Assembly (NCBI RefSeq): GCF_003991905.1
Contig: NZ_RSCL01000011.1
Coordinates: forward strand, 68,984 to 132,983
Length of the DNA: 64,000 bases
DNA from: Dulcicalothrix desertica PCC 7102
GTDB taxonomy: Bacteria; Cyanobacteriota; Cyanobacteriia; Cyanobacteriales; Nostocaceae
Direction: 5' to 3'
The notes beneath the pieces were generated by a model. The model saw only the letters and a program-made list of their open reading frames with translations. It searched no databases and was not told the origin of the DNA. Positions 1 through 9,627 of this stretch are shown in pieces (position 1 is the stretch's first letter; every line of letters begins with the position of its first letter). Position numbers and translations under genes: made by a program.

Positions 1-201
1 GGGTTGTATTTGGGAGTTTATCAGGGACTAGTGCGATTTTTTACAGCAGATGGGCAGCTAGTTCCAACACCAGAAGAAAGTGCCGAGCAAGAAGCTCAAC
101 GAGCCGACCAACAAGCTCAACGGGCTGAACCACAAGCTCAACGGGCTGAACGATTGGCTGCTAAACTGCGTGAATTAAATATTGACCCAGATACAATTTA
201 A
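1..201 (+). CDS. Uma2-family endonuclease-like protein, C-terminal end (partial)
   Basis: The reading frame is open from the first base of the window and stops at 199-201, so only the last 66 residues are visible. The opening residues (YLGVYQGLVRFF) match the end of the core of cyanobacterial Uma2/DUF820 proteins, a PD-(D/E)XK nuclease-like family of unknown biological role. They are followed by a repetitive coiled-coil tail with AQRAE and ADQQAQ units, the usual C-terminal decoration of this family. The catalytic core lies outside the window. A palindromic terminator follows at 240-267. Confidence 0.75.
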   Translation, partial: GLYLGVYQGLVRFFTADGQLVPTPEESAEQEAQRADQQAQRAEPQAQRAERLAAKLRELNIDPDTI

Positions 202-239
202 CGGGAAGGCGCCAAAGGAACCAAAATTTGGCGCCGTTG

Positions 240-267
240 AAAAATGTGAACCGTGGTTCACATTTTT
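240..267. terminator. Bidirectional hairpin between convergent genes
   Basis: A perfect 13-bp inverted repeat (AAAAATGTGAACC and its complement) is separated by 2 bases. The A-rich 5' arm and T-rich 3' arm give a U-tract in either direction. It lies between the stop of the Uma2 gene (201) and the stop of the minus-strand CHAT gene (300), so it probably terminates both. Confidence 0.75.
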
Positions 268-299
268 AATAATGATTCCCATTCTCATTAATTTAAGGC

Positions 300-3200
300 T
301 TAATTTGGTGAAATTTCATGACAAAGGTGCTTATTGGTGCTATTTCTAAGATAGTCTCTCACTTGTAAACAACCTTTCTTTAATAGACTATTTAAATCCC
401 AAGTTTGTGTTCCTGTGTCAAGATTCCAAAATCTCACAGTTGTATCATTGCTAGCTGAGGCAAGCTTTTTTCCATCATCGCTAAAGTCAGCACTCCAAAC
501 CCAGTCATCGTGTCCTTGAAAAATTTGTGTTCTTTTACCGTCTTGGTTCCAAAGTCTGACGGTATTATCAAAACTGGTGGAAGCAATTATATTGCCGTCT
601 CGGTTATATTTTACACCGATAACTCTTTCCTGATGTTCCTGTAAACGCTTATTATCTTTAAGATATATTTGCTTGTTTTTGTTTGCTTGGCATAATGTGG
701 TAATATCTATTTTCCAAATTCCAATAGTTTTATCATCACTAGCAGTCGCAATCTGAGTACCGTTGTGGCTAAAATCAATACCATTAACTTCATCGTCATG
801 TCCTAAGAGAGTTGCACACAAAGTACCGTCCAGCTTCCAAATCTTAGCAGTATGGTCATCGCTTGCGGTAGCAATTAGGGTTCCATCAGGACTAAAAGTT
901 ACATCTACAACTCGGTCGCGATGTCCTTTAAAGGTTGTAATATTTTGACCATTTAAATTCCAAAGTTTAGCCGTTTTATCAGCGCTGGCAGTCGCAATCG
1001 TTTTGCTATCTGGACTAAAGCGCGCGTAAAATACTTCTCCTTTATGCCCTTGAAGAGTTACGATATTTTTGTAATTACTACTCGACCAAATTTTGGCAGT
1101 TTTATTTACGTTGGCTGTAGCTATATATTTACCATCTTTGCTAAAGCTAACACCATATACACCACCTGTGTTTTCATCAATGACTTTTATAAGGCGCCCG
1201 TCTTGAGTCCAGAGTTTTGCTGTTCCATCTTCACTACCAGTTGCGATGTAGGCATCATTAGGACTAAAGCTGACACTACGAACGGCACCATTATGTGCTT
1301 GAATTGGTAACAACCTGTCGTCAAGTTTCCATAATTTTATTGTGTTGTCGGCGCCTGCTGATGCCATTACTTTGTTTTTAGAATTAAAGCTGACACTGTT
1401 AATACGAGCATTATGCCCTTTAATAATTGTACGTAAATTGCCATCAAGGTTCCAAAGTCTGACCGTTTTATCCCAACTGGCAGTAGCAATTGTTTTGCCG
1501 TCTGGGTTGAAACTAACATCAAATACTCGGTCTGTTTGTCCTTTAAGAGTTGCAAGTTCTTTGCCTTCTAAATTCCATAATTTAGCTGTTTTATCCCAAC
1601 TAGCGGTAGCAATAGTTTTGCCATATTTGCTGAAGCTGATGTGATGAATTTTATCAGTATGACCATTAAGAGTTTGAATTTGATTACCATCTAAATCTAA
1701 AAGTTTAACCTTGTTATCACTTGTACTAACCGCTATTATCTTATCTGTTGCACTAAAACTTACACTACTAACTACATCATTATCAGCCCATATAGTTTTT
1801 TTAGTTTGGCTGTTTAAGTTCCAAATTAGAGCTTGTTTACCACTAGCTGTAACTAATGTTTTACAGTCAGGACTAAAACTTACTTTAAGAACAGCGTCTT
1901 TATGATTTAATTTTTTACGTAAGCTGCCATCTATATTCCATACTTTCACTGTTTTATCTGCGCTTGCAGTGGCAAACATATTACCGTTAGTACAAAAACT
2001 AATGCTAAAAACTTTATCTTGATGATTTAATATTTTACGCGAACCATCCTCTAAATTCCAGAGTATGGCTTTTCCATCTAAACCAGCGGAAGCAATTATT
2101 TTACCATTGGGGCTAAAAGCAATATTATAAACCCAATTAGTATGTGCTTGTAGACGGTTGAGTTCTTTTTCACTATCAACTGCTAATTGTAACGTCTTTA
2201 CAAATTGTTGCTTTAATTGTGAGTCTGTATTGATAATATATTTAAATTTTATCCCTACTTCTAAAACCGATATTAATGCATCTAATTTTTGATTTGCTAA
2301 TAAAAGGTTTTCAGAAGAAATTACGATAGCTTTAATCTCATTTTTTTGTGCTTGTCGTCGTTGAACGTCTGTTTGCCACCATCCTATTGTCAATGCTCCT
2401 GTTAGAATAAAACTGGCGCCTATTCCACTAGCCAAAATTAATTTCTTTAAACGTCTTTTTTGTTTAAATTCTTTTTCCCTTAATCCTAAACTTGCTTTTA
2501 TATACTCCTGCTCATTAACATTTAAATCCAAAGGGCGCCTTTGTAACCATCTTTCGGCATCAATTAAACGGTTGCCTCGTAATAATTCACTCTCATCATA
2601 ATTATTTTTTTCCCATTGCTGCATTGTCGCTCGTAATTCAGAAAGCCAAATACGAAACTTACGGTCTTGTTTTATCCATTGGCGCAGGCGTTCCCATTCT
2701 CTAATTAAGGCTTCGTGTATAATTTCTACAGTTTCTTTTTGTGTTACTTCATCGCGTCCTGTTATTATTAAACGCTTAGAAGCAAGATGCATTACTAAAT
2801 TCCAATTTTCTTCCCCTATTTCTGCACGCTTTGCCAAATATCGAATATCTTCTGTACCTACCCCAGGAAGCACTAACTGAACAAAAATTCGACGTGCTTG
2901 TTCAAGTTCTTCCAAATTGAGTTTATTATATACTTGTTCAGCATAACGAGCTAAAGCTGCTTCTATACCACCAATTTCATCATAAGCTACATGAGTTAAA
3001 CGGTTGTCTATTTGCTTTTCCCATAGTTGAGTTAAGGCAAATTCTAATAACGGTAAATCACCTGCCTGACTACCTACGGCGCCTAAAATTCGCTCTGTTA
3101 ATCCAGACTCTAGGGTTACATCAAGCAATTGTGCGGGTTTTTGCACTACAGCTTGTAACTCTTGATTATTCATCTGACTCAATTTCAAGTCGTTATGCTG

Positions 3201-4748
3201 CAAAGCATCAGCAAAAGGTCGATAAGAAAGAGCTTGGTTTAAAAAATCTGCCCTAAGAGCAATAATAAATGTTAAACTATGTCTTTCATTTATTAATGTT
3301 AATAAATTATCTATAAAAAGCTGACGCTCTTGTGTATTTTGGCATAAAGTATAAAGTTCCTCAAACTGGTCAATAACTATAAATACTTTTTCGGCGCCTT
3401 CTAAATGCTCTAATGATATATTAGTAAGAGCATGAAGTGGCTCTGAGCTAGGTCGAAATGTAATAATATGCGAGTTATTAATTTGACGTAAGCGTGGAAT
3501 AAGACTAGCAAATATTACTGAGGATTTGCCGCTACCACTCGAACCAATAATTGCAACTAAGGGTTTACTTTGTACAGCTTCAAGTAGTTGATCTGTAAAA
3601 GTTTCTCGCCCAAAAAAGAACTGTGCATCTTCTTCTCGAAAAGCAAACAAACCACGATATGGACATTTATTAGTATGGCGCCGACCCAAGTCTTGCCAGT
3701 AATATGGTTGAGTAGCAGGATTTTGAAAAATTGCAGGCAACCAGCTAGCGCAAGGAAACTCATCTTCTAAAACAAGTAATTTCTCGCGCGTTTCTCGTTC
3801 AGCCATATATATAGACTTCCCACTAGCAAAAGCTGGGAGAAAGTAAGTGATAAACGCTTGTGCTACTTTATCCGGTACAGGCTCTCGCATCACAATGATT
3901 TGAGGGATATGTAGCTTTTGTAGCTCAAACGCTAATCCCATACCATCACAGGAGTTAAAAACAGCTAAAACTAAACCGTTATTAACGGCACTTCTCACAC
4001 CATACTTTAGCCTTTCAATGCTTAAACTATCGGTTGGATTAATATAAATTTGACCACTACTACCCTCAGTCCTACTATGACCTGCGAAAAATAAGATGTC
4101 CCAAGCTTGTTCCCATAAAGAGTCATTAATTTCCTGACGCTGCGGTTCTACTAAAAATGTAGTTTCTACATCTGGTAAATTAGTTAGTATTTGTCTATCT
4201 TTTTCAAGATTAATACCCGTACTATTACCTAGAATTGCTAATACTCTAACTTTATCTCGAAATGTAGGCGTTTTTGCTCTTTGAGTTGTTTCAGAATCTA
4301 GCGTGCTTAAAGCTACCTCAACATGAATATTTTTTTCAACTAAATCCCATTGATGCCAAGGAAGTTGCAACAACGTCTGATTTGAAGTACGAATTAGTAA
4401 AAGAACCTCGTTGCTGACAACAAATTGTTGAAGACATTTGTCACGGATAGGACGAAAAAAATCTGAAAGTAGCCATTGATTCAATTGGTTACGTAATTCA
4501 TTCGCTGCAACATTACATTCCAGGCGCCAATTACTTGCATGTTTTACTCCTTTAGGAATAATTCGGGAAGCGTATACACTATTGTATTCCGACTTCCAAT
4601 TATGAAAAACCGTTGATAAAATCAAATTAATAGGCAAATTTCCGGTGATTTCTATATAATTAGTTTGATTATCTTGTTTAATCGTCAGCGTAGCTCTTAC
4701 TCCAACTATTAAATCACCGTCTAGCTTCAGGTAAAGTTGCTTTCGCAT
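300..4748 (-). CDS. CHAT protease - STAND NTPase - WD40 signalling protein (1,482 aa)
   Basis: This is a multidomain sensor or effector. Residues about 1-340 form a CHAT (caspase-HetF-associated with TPR) peptidase domain with a catalytic His in FAGHS (His224) and a Cys in NSCDG (Cys267). Residues about 360-800 form an nSTAND-type P-loop NTPase with Walker A GSSGSGKSS (about 402-410) and Walker B VFIVIDQFEE (about 455-464). A single hydrophobic helix (LILASGIGASFILTGALTIG) may tether it to the membrane. It ends in fourteen WD40 repeats, enough for two seven-bladed propellers. By analogy with STAND proteins, the propellers would sense a ligand, NTP binding would drive oligomerisation and the protease would be released. 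It is a paralogue of the gene at 11302-15729, with both catalytic residues at identical positions. It is transcribed alone. Confidence 0.85.
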   Translation of the reverse strand: MRKQLYLKLDGDLIVGVRATLTIKQDNQTNYIEITGNLPINLILSTVFHNWKSEYNSVYASRIIPKGVKHASNWRLECNVAANELRNQLNQWLLSDFFRPIRDKCLQQFVVSNEVLLLIRTSNQTLLQLPWHQWDLVEKNIHVEVALSTLDSETTQRAKTPTFRDKVRVLAILGNSTGINLEKDRQILTNLPDVETTFLVEPQRQEINDSLWEQAWDILFFAGHSRTEGSSGQIYINPTDSLSIERLKYGVRSAVNNGLVLAVFNSCDGMGLAFELQKLHIPQIIVMREPVPDKVAQAFITYFLPAFASGKSIYMAERETREKLLVLEDEFPCASWLPAIFQNPATQPYYWQDLGRRHTNKCPYRGLFAFREEDAQFFFGRETFTDQLLEAVQSKPLVAIIGSSGSGKSSVIFASLIPRLRQINNSHIITFRPSSEPLHALTNISLEHLEGAEKVFIVIDQFEELYTLCQNTQERQLFIDNLLTLINERHSLTFIIALRADFLNQALSYRPFADALQHNDLKLSQMNNQELQAVVQKPAQLLDVTLESGLTERILGAVGSQAGDLPLLEFALTQLWEKQIDNRLTHVAYDEIGGIEAALARYAEQVYNKLNLEELEQARRIFVQLVLPGVGTEDIRYLAKRAEIGEENWNLVMHLASKRLIITGRDEVTQKETVEIIHEALIREWERLRQWIKQDRKFRIWLSELRATMQQWEKNNYDESELLRGNRLIDAERWLQRRPLDLNVNEQEYIKASLGLREKEFKQKRRLKKLILASGIGASFILTGALTIGWWQTDVQRRQAQKNEIKAIVISSENLLLANQKLDALISVLEVGIKFKYIINTDSQLKQQFVKTLQLAVDSEKELNRLQAHTNWVYNIAFSPNGKIIASAGLDGKAILWNLEDGSRKILNHQDKVFSISFCTNGNMFATASADKTVKVWNIDGSLRKKLNHKDAVLKVSFSPDCKTLVTASGKQALIWNLNSQTKKTIWADNDVVSSVSFSATDKIIAVSTSDNKVKLLDLDGNQIQTLNGHTDKIHHISFSKYGKTIATASWDKTAKLWNLEGKELATLKGQTDRVFDVSFNPDGKTIATASWDKTVRLWNLDGNLRTIIKGHNARINSVSFNSKNKVMASAGADNTIKLWKLDDRLLPIQAHNGAVRSVSFSPNDAYIATGSEDGTAKLWTQDGRLIKVIDENTGGVYGVSFSKDGKYIATANVNKTAKIWSSSNYKNIVTLQGHKGEVFYARFSPDSKTIATASADKTAKLWNLNGQNITTFKGHRDRVVDVTFSPDGTLIATASDDHTAKIWKLDGTLCATLLGHDDEVNGIDFSHNGTQIATASDDKTIGIWKIDITTLCQANKNKQIYLKDNKRLQEHQERVIGVKYNRDGNIIASTSFDNTVRLWNQDGKRTQIFQGHDDWVWSADFSDDGKKLASASNDTTVRFWNLDTGTQTWDLNSLLKKGCLQVRDYLRNSTNKHLCHEISPN

Positions 4749-4980
4749 TCTTGAGTTAATATTTAAACATTTTTTTAAACTTACTATTCATTATAGTGAT
4801 TTATGATTGCACACCGCGCAAACCAACATAACTAAGGTTCCCATTTAGCAAGGTATCCTTCGCGGATACGTAGCACTGCTCCCGTCGTGGGTAGCTTAAC
4901 CACGAATTGCAATGTAAAAAATATAACTGAATTGGTTGTAAACTCTTAAGATTTGAAAAGGTGAGAAGCGAGAAGCACAG

Positions 4981-5295
4981 CTATGGGTTATCTCTCTTAC
5001 CAATTCCAATATCTAATAATTTAACTTTCACATCCTCCCAATTTTGTCCGCAGTAATAATACTTTTTGTCTTTAATATCAGCTAAATAGTAACCAGCCAT
5101 TCCAGCATTAATTCGGAAAAGTTCTACTGACACTTCTTTTAAAGATAAGCCAAATGCAGCAAATAAGTCTTTTTGTTCTAACAACGGACAATTGAATAGG
5201 TTAACGAACGGTTCTCCCTTGAGAAAATGCCATTCACCACCACGACGATAAACTATTCTAATGTAGACCGGATATACTACGGTTGCTGTAGACAT
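4981..5295 (-). CDS. Conserved hypothetical protein (104 aa)
   Basis: A small protein with mixed alpha/beta character, no signal peptide and no membrane segment. It is rich in aromatic residues (a WHFLKGEPFVNLF stretch and a YYLADIKDKKYYYCGQNW stretch). I do not recognise a named family. The frame is intact, starts with ATG and lies upstream of the CHAT gene on the same strand with a gap of about 230 bases, so it is probably not cotranscribed with it. A hairpin at 5323-5350 separates it from the next minus-strand gene. Confidence 0.6.
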   Translation of the reverse strand: MSTATVVYPVYIRIVYRRGGEWHFLKGEPFVNLFNCPLLEQKDLFAAFGLSLKEVSVELFRINAGMAGYYLADIKDKKYYYCGQNWEDVKVKLLDIGIGKRDNP

Positions 5296-5322
5296 ATTGA
5301 GTATGTTATTAAAGTAATACTG

Positions 5323-5350
5323 GTCGCCTCTATGGCTAATAAGAGGCGAC
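5323..5350 (-). terminator. Hairpin after the 66-aa small gene
   Basis: A perfect 9-bp inverted repeat, GTCGCCTCT and AGAGGCGAC, with a 10-base loop. It begins 6 bases beyond the minus-strand stop at 5357. In that direction it is followed by a moderately T-rich sequence rather than a clean U-tract. Its position supports the small reading frame at 5357-5557 as a real gene. Confidence 0.5.
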
Positions 5351-5356
5351 TTCGTT

Positions 5357-5557
5357 TTAATTGTTGCGGTTGTCGTCTAGGTTTTCTGGTTCGTCTGCGA
5401 TATCCTCAATATCATCTCTAACTACATCAGAGTTGACTATATAGGTTTCGCCGGACACCCCGTCTCTTTTTTCCCACAATCCTGTAATAAGGCGCAGAAA
5501 AATTTTGACTGGGTTAAAAAACCTTTTACGGCCATTACCATTTTGCTGGTTAGTCAG
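5357..5557 (-). CDS. Small conserved-looking protein, 66 aa, probable CTG start
   Basis: This reading frame encodes (M)TNQQNGNGRKRFF, then NPVKIFLRLITGLWEKRDG, then an acidic tail ending in DDNRNN. No ATG, GTG or TTG is available in frame after the upstream stop. A strong ribosome site (AAAGGAGGT) sits 6 bases before a CTG codon, which I take as the start. The basic and amphipathic N-terminus with an acidic C-terminus is a coherent small protein, and a hairpin follows the stop. Function is unknown. If CTG is not used, the frame would have to start at a rarer codon or not be translated. Confidence 0.5.
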   Translation of the reverse strand: MTNQQNGNGRKRFFNPVKIFLRLITGLWEKRDGVSGETYIVNSDVVRDDIEDIADEPENLDDNRNN

Positions 5558-5734
5558 TAAAATACCTCCTTTTTACTCTCATAGTATGATGTGAAGGATA
5601 AACCTTCACATCAATCAGCATATAACAAATGCTGGTACAAATGCCCTAAATTTAATATATTTATTTTTCTTAAAATTTAAATTTATAAATTAATTACCTG
5701 GGTAGGAAAATATAATTTTGATGTTAAAAATACT

Positions 5735-5759
5735 AAGGGCACGATATTATCGTACCCTT
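5735..5759 (-). terminator. Terminator of the petN operon
   Basis: An inverted repeat (AAGGGCACGATA against TATCGTACCCTT, one G-U type mismatch) with a minimal loop. Read on the minus strand it is followed by TATTTTTAA. It lies 27 bases beyond the stop of the one-helix protein at 5786, which is consistent with a Rho-independent terminator. Confidence 0.65.
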
Positions 5760-5785
5760 ACCAATGTTGGTTGATATGCGAGTTG

Positions 5786-5950
5786 TTATTTTCGCTTTGG
5801 GGCAGTAGAACGTCGTACTTCGCGGTTTTCTTGTTCAAAGCGACGACGGTCACGCCAGTCAGCTAAAGTTAAATAGCCAACACCACCTGTAACTGCAACA
5901 AGTAGTACTATGGCTGTTATTGTTAGAACGTTGAGAAATTGACTTTCCAC
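5786..5950 (-). CDS. Single-helix membrane protein cotranscribed with petN (54 aa)
   Basis: A small protein with one N-terminal transmembrane helix (about residues 6-29, LNVLTITAIVLLVAVTGGVG) followed by a highly basic cytoplasm-type tail (DWRDRRRFEQENREVRR). The GTG start is preceded by AGGAGG, which overlaps the petN stop codon, so the two genes are translationally close and share the terminator at 5735-5759. The size and layout resemble the small thylakoid subunits of photosynthetic complexes, but I cannot name it. The linkage to petN suggests a thylakoid role, which is an inference. Confidence 0.7.
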   Translation of the reverse strand: MESQFLNVLTITAIVLLVAVTGGVGYLTLADWRDRRRFEQENREVRRSTAPKRK

Positions 5951-5957
5951 AGTCCTC

Positions 5958-6047
5958 CTACAATCCGTTGCGACCCCAGACTACCATTGCAATAGACCAA
6001 GTAAAAACAACTAGCAGTGAAACCCAACCTAATGTCAAGATAGCCAT
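5958..6047 (-). CDS. petN: Cytochrome b6f complex subunit PetN (29 aa)
   Basis: The 29-residue product starts [17 protein letters not shown] and ends in VVWGRNGL, the diagnostic sequence of PetN (subunit VIII), a one-helix subunit needed for stability of the cytochrome b6f complex in the thylakoid membrane. The length equals that of known PetN. It is too short for most gene finders. The downstream one-helix protein begins 7 bases after its stop. Confidence 0.95.
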   Translation of the reverse strand: MAILTLGWVSLLVVFTWSIAMVVWGRNGL

Positions 6048-6134
6048 AGTGATTCTTTTAAATTTGTCTACAACACGATTTTAACATTTATCATGTTTTA
6101 CAATACTTTGCATAGCTTATAAATATCAACGGTT

Positions 6135-6158
6135 GGAACGGGCAAGGATGCCCATTCC
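6135..6158. repeat. Dispersed palindromic repeat (GGGCAAGGATGCCC type)
   Basis: One member of a family of short interspersed repeats built on the palindromic core GGGCAnGGATGCCC between TTGGAAC- or TTCCAC-like flanks. Other members are at 9076-9099, 21650-21720, 28395-28460, 37484-37543, 46287-46310 and 62763-62790. All lie outside intact genes. Confidence 0.8.
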
Positions 6159-6191
6159 ACAATACAGGAGGATTTAATTTGCAGCTGGGTA

Positions 6192-8810
6192 TTAGGTTGT
6201 TAATAACTCAGCAGGTAAGCGTTTGAATGCTAGACGCTCGTTTTCGATATCAACGAAAATTGTGTCTCCGTCGTTAAATTCACCGCGTAGAATAGCTTTG
6301 GCGATTTGTGTTTCTAGCTCACGTTGTATCGCGCGCTTTAATGGACGGGCGCCAAATACGGGGTCGTATCCGACTTCTGCCAAAAAGTCAAGTGCCACAT
6401 CAGAGAGCTTGAGCGACATTTTGCGGTCTGCCAAGCGGTCGCGTAATCTTTCGACTTGCAATTGTACAATTTTGCGTAGTTCGCTTTTGTGCAGTGCGTG
6501 GAAGATAATTTGTTCGTCAACACGGTTTAAAAACTCTGGACGGAATGAGCTACGCATTGCTTCCATGACTCGATGACGCATTTCGTCGTAACGATTATCA
6601 TCACCTGCAACATCGAGAATATACTGCGAACCAATGTTACTCGTCATTATAATGATGGCATTTTTGAAATCTACCGTATGACCTTGAGCATCGGTAACAC
6701 GACCGTCGTCGAGTATTTGCAGGAAAATATTAAATACGTCTGGGTGTGCTTTTTCGATTTCGTCGAATAATACTACCGCATATGGACGGCGCCGAATTGC
6801 TTCGCTTAATTGTCCACCTTCATCGTAACCAACGTATCCTGGAGGGGCGCCAATTAATCGAGAAACTGCGTGTTTCTCCATATATTCGGACATATCAATG
6901 CGTACTAGCGCTTCTTCGGTGTCGAACATGTACGCTGCTAAAGCTTTCGCTAACTCGGTTTTACCTACACCTGTCGGCCCAAGGAAAATAAAGCTAGCGA
7001 TAGGACGATTGGGGTCAGAAAGTCCGGCACGCGAACGTTGTATTGCATCTGCTACTGCGGTGACAGCTTCGTTTTGCCCTACAACACGGTCATGCAATTC
7101 GTCTTCTAGATGTAATAGCTTTTCTTTCTCAGATTCGACTAACTTGCTGATGGGTATACCTGTCCACTTAGAAATTACTTCAGCAATATCCGCTTCGGTA
7201 ACTTCTTCACGTAACAACGACTTACCGCTACGTTGCGCTTGTGCTAGTTGAGTTTCGGTTTGTTCTAAACGGCGGTGCAAGTCGGTTAACTTACCATATT
7301 TTAATTCAGCCGCGCGGTTAAGGTCATAGTTACGTTCTGCTTGCTGAACTTCTAAATTTACCCTGTCGATTTCTTCTTTTACCGACTGGATTTTGGTAAT
7401 AACGTCTTTTTCTGACTGCCATTGTGCGTTGAGAGTACTTTGTTCCTCTTTTAAATCAGCAAGTTCTTTCTCCAAACGTTCGAGACGCTCGCGCGAAGCT
7501 AAATCGCTTTCTTTTTGCAATGAGAGTTTTTCCATCTCTAACTGCAATATTTTCCGGTCGATTTCGTCGAGTTCTTCAGGTTTTGAAGTAATCTCCATTT
7601 TCAACCGTGCGGCAGCTTCGTCTACCAAGTCAATTGCTTTGTCGGGTAGAAAACGGTCGGAGATATATCTATTAGATAATGTCGCTGCTGCTACTAGTGA
7701 ACTATCAGAAATACGTACCCCGTGGTGTACTTCGTAGCGTTCCTTCAATCCCCGCAAAATAGAGATAGTATCTTGAACACTAGGTTGGTCTACGTACACT
7801 TGTTGGAAGCGACGTTCTAATGCAGCATCTTTCTCTATATATTTACGATATTCATCCAAAGTAGTGGCGCCGATACAGCGTAACTCACCACGCGCTAACA
7901 TTGGTTTAAGCAAGTTTCCCGCATCCATAGCACCTTGAGTGGCGCCTGCACCAACAACGGTATGAATTTCATCAATAAATAGAACTATGTTACCCTTAGA
8001 ATCGGTAACTTCTTTTAATACAGCTTTGAGACGTTCTTCAAACTCACCTCGATACTTAGCACCCGCAATTAAGGCGCCCATATCTAAAGCTATTAATTGA
8101 CGGTCTTTGAGCGACTGAGGAACATCACCCGCAACAATACGCTGTGCAAGTCCTTCTGCAATAGCAGTTTTACCTACACCAGGCTCACCAATTAGTACAG
8201 GATTATTCTTAGTACGACGTGAGAGAATTTGTATAGTGCGGCGAATTTCATCATCACGTCCAATCACTGGGTCAAGCTTACCATCACGCGCAGCTTCGGT
8301 AAGGTCACGCCCATATTTTTCCAGCGATTGATATTTACCTTCTGGGTTTTGGTCGGTCACTTTTTGGCTTCCTCGAACTTGTTTAATAGTATTCTTTAAT
8401 TTGGCTTCATCCAAGCCGAATTCTTTAAATAAACCTTTGCCAAAGCGGTCATCCTTGGCATAAGCAAGTAATAAATGTTCAATAGAAATAAATTCGTCTT
8501 GGAGTTCCTTACGAAAACCGTCAGCACGGTCAAGCAGCGTATCTAAACTTCTTCCCAAGTATACAGAACTACTACTACCAGATACTTTAGGCTGACGCTG
8601 TACAAACTGTTCAGTTTTATCACGCAGCTTTGAAACATCAACACCAAGTTTAGTAAATACACTGCCAGCAAGTCCATCTTGCTCTAACAGCGCTTTCATT
8701 AGGTGTTCGCTTTCGATTTGCTGCTGCTGGTTTTGCTTCGCTATATCAGGGGTGTGGGCTATAGCTTCCCACGCTTTCTCCGTAAATTGGTTAGGGTTAG
8801 TTGGTTGCAT
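6192..8810 (-). CDS. clpB: ATP-dependent disaggregase chaperone ClpB (872 aa)
   Basis: A Hsp100 hexameric disaggregase that works with DnaK to resolubilise aggregated proteins. It has an N-terminal Clp repeat domain (about 1-150), the first AAA+ module with Walker A GEPGVGKT (208-215), the coiled-coil middle domain (about 410-530) characteristic of ClpB, and a second AAA+ module with GPTGVGKT and the pore motif GYVGYDEGG. The frame stays open 74 codons upstream, but the conserved ClpB N-terminus [17 protein letters not shown] begins at 8810 and the upstream extension is not family-like, so I place the start there. The length fits cyanobacterial ClpB. Because paralogues occur in cyanobacteria, it could be ClpB1 or ClpB2. 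Confidence 0.95.
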   Translation of the reverse strand: MQPTNPNQFTEKAWEAIAHTPDIAKQNQQQQIESEHLMKALLEQDGLAGSVFTKLGVDVSKLRDKTEQFVQRQPKVSGSSSSVYLGRSLDTLLDRADGFRKELQDEFISIEHLLLAYAKDDRFGKGLFKEFGLDEAKLKNTIKQVRGSQKVTDQNPEGKYQSLEKYGRDLTEAARDGKLDPVIGRDDEIRRTIQILSRRTKNNPVLIGEPGVGKTAIAEGLAQRIVAGDVPQSLKDRQLIALDMGALIAGAKYRGEFEERLKAVLKEVTDSKGNIVLFIDEIHTVVGAGATQGAMDAGNLLKPMLARGELRCIGATTLDEYRKYIEKDAALERRFQQVYVDQPSVQDTISILRGLKERYEVHHGVRISDSSLVAAATLSNRYISDRFLPDKAIDLVDEAAARLKMEITSKPEELDEIDRKILQLEMEKLSLQKESDLASRERLERLEKELADLKEEQSTLNAQWQSEKDVITKIQSVKEEIDRVNLEVQQAERNYDLNRAAELKYGKLTDLHRRLEQTETQLAQAQRSGKSLLREEVTEADIAEVISKWTGIPISKLVESEKEKLLHLEDELHDRVVGQNEAVTAVADAIQRSRAGLSDPNRPIASFIFLGPTGVGKTELAKALAAYMFDTEEALVRIDMSEYMEKHAVSRLIGAPPGYVGYDEGGQLSEAIRRRPYAVVLFDEIEKAHPDVFNIFLQILDDGRVTDAQGHTVDFKNAIIIMTSNIGSQYILDVAGDDNRYDEMRHRVMEAMRSSFRPEFLNRVDEQIIFHALHKSELRKIVQLQVERLRDRLADRKMSLKLSDVALDFLAEVGYDPVFGARPLKRAIQRELETQIAKAILRGEFNDGDTIFVDIENERLAFKRLPAELLTT

Positions 8811-9163
8811 AGGCTTATAATGTGAGAGACGACGAACTTTTAGGCTTGGCGCCGAGATATAAGGAAATCTAAGATTTATTTTTCTACTACCGTCATTGTA
8901 AATATAAGTGTACAAATCACTGGTTCGGTGTTCGCCCCTCCATATGGTAGAGTTACCGAAAAAAGACGCTTGGAGTGAGGCGCCATCGTAAATTCGCTTT
9001 CTTCGTAGGTTGGGTCTCGTTCCTTGACCCAACAGAAAAATGCAGGGTGTGCGGCTTAAATGAAGTACATAATCACGGGCAGGGATGCCCGTTCCACAAG
9101 AGTTTTACTAACTTAATTTGTGCCCTACTTGGTTGAAAATGCAATATTTAGCATATGTATGAT
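8811..9163. other. Intergenic region upstream of clpB
   Basis: This stretch holds the leader of clpB, a dispersed palindromic repeat (9076-9099) and a GTTGGGTC...GACCCAAC inverted sequence near 9008-9030 that recurs near 9430-9480. The clpB frame is open through part of it without coding resemblance. I saw no convincing CIRCE element. Confidence 0.5.
9076..9099. repeat. Dispersed palindromic repeat (GGGCAGGGATGCCC type)
   Basis: A member of the same short repeat family as 6135-6158, ending in GTTCCACAAG as other copies do. Confidence 0.75.
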
Positions 9164-9370
9164 TCACCGCAGTTTTAAATTGTCCATTGCTTTCCACAAG
9201 TTGCTTCGCCTTTTGTGTACAACTTTCCACTCTTGAAGTAACTTATTGTAATCCTCCGGCGCCAGTTCTAAAAGTGCAGCCATCCACTTAGCATGTTGTG
9301 TATAATCAGAACCTTGGGAGTCTTCCGGTTTGGGTATAAAGTTATGTAAATGTGTTTTCCAATAAGTCAT
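9164..9370 (-). CDS. Conserved hypothetical protein (68 aa)
   Basis: A short, charged and aromatic-rich soluble protein (MTYWKTHLHNFIPKPEDS at the start, then an ALLELAPEDYNKLLQEW helix and a basic VHKRRSNLWK end). An upstream ATG at 9406 would add 12 residues but lacks a ribosome site. The ATG at 9370 follows GGGAAAGG and gives a compact start. No membrane segment or known motif was seen and the function is unknown. The frame is intact and contains one GGCGCC, as resident genes here do. Confidence 0.55.
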   Translation of the reverse strand: MTYWKTHLHNFIPKPEDSQGSDYTQHAKWMAALLELAPEDYNKLLQEWKVVHKRRSNLWKAMDNLKLR

Positions 9371-9627
9371 CACCCTTTCCCACAAATAAGAGGGATATAC
9401 ATGCATATATAATATAAGGTCGAGGAACGAGACCCAACATAGAGTTTATTTTTCGTTGGGTTGCGCTGTCGTTCCACCCAACCTAAGTTGTGTTACGTTA
9501 TGTAAATTTATTTAGGTTGTCATAAATTTTGCATAAAACATCGTTGCTTTCTTCGTAAACAACTTGGTAGTTGTAGGGATATTACCTAAAACTACCTTGA
9601 AGACGCTCGTTAGGAACGGAGGTTTCG

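Noticed and set aside
6192-9032. 74-residue N-terminal extension of ClpB
   Set aside because: The extension is not family-like and the normal ClpB start lies at 8810.
9005-9480. Insertion sequence ends around 9008-9030 and 9430-9480
   Set aside because: The GTTGGGT-type sequences there are inverted and repeated but enclose no transposase, and similar fragments occur near 36945-36990, so they look like ordinary dispersed repeats.
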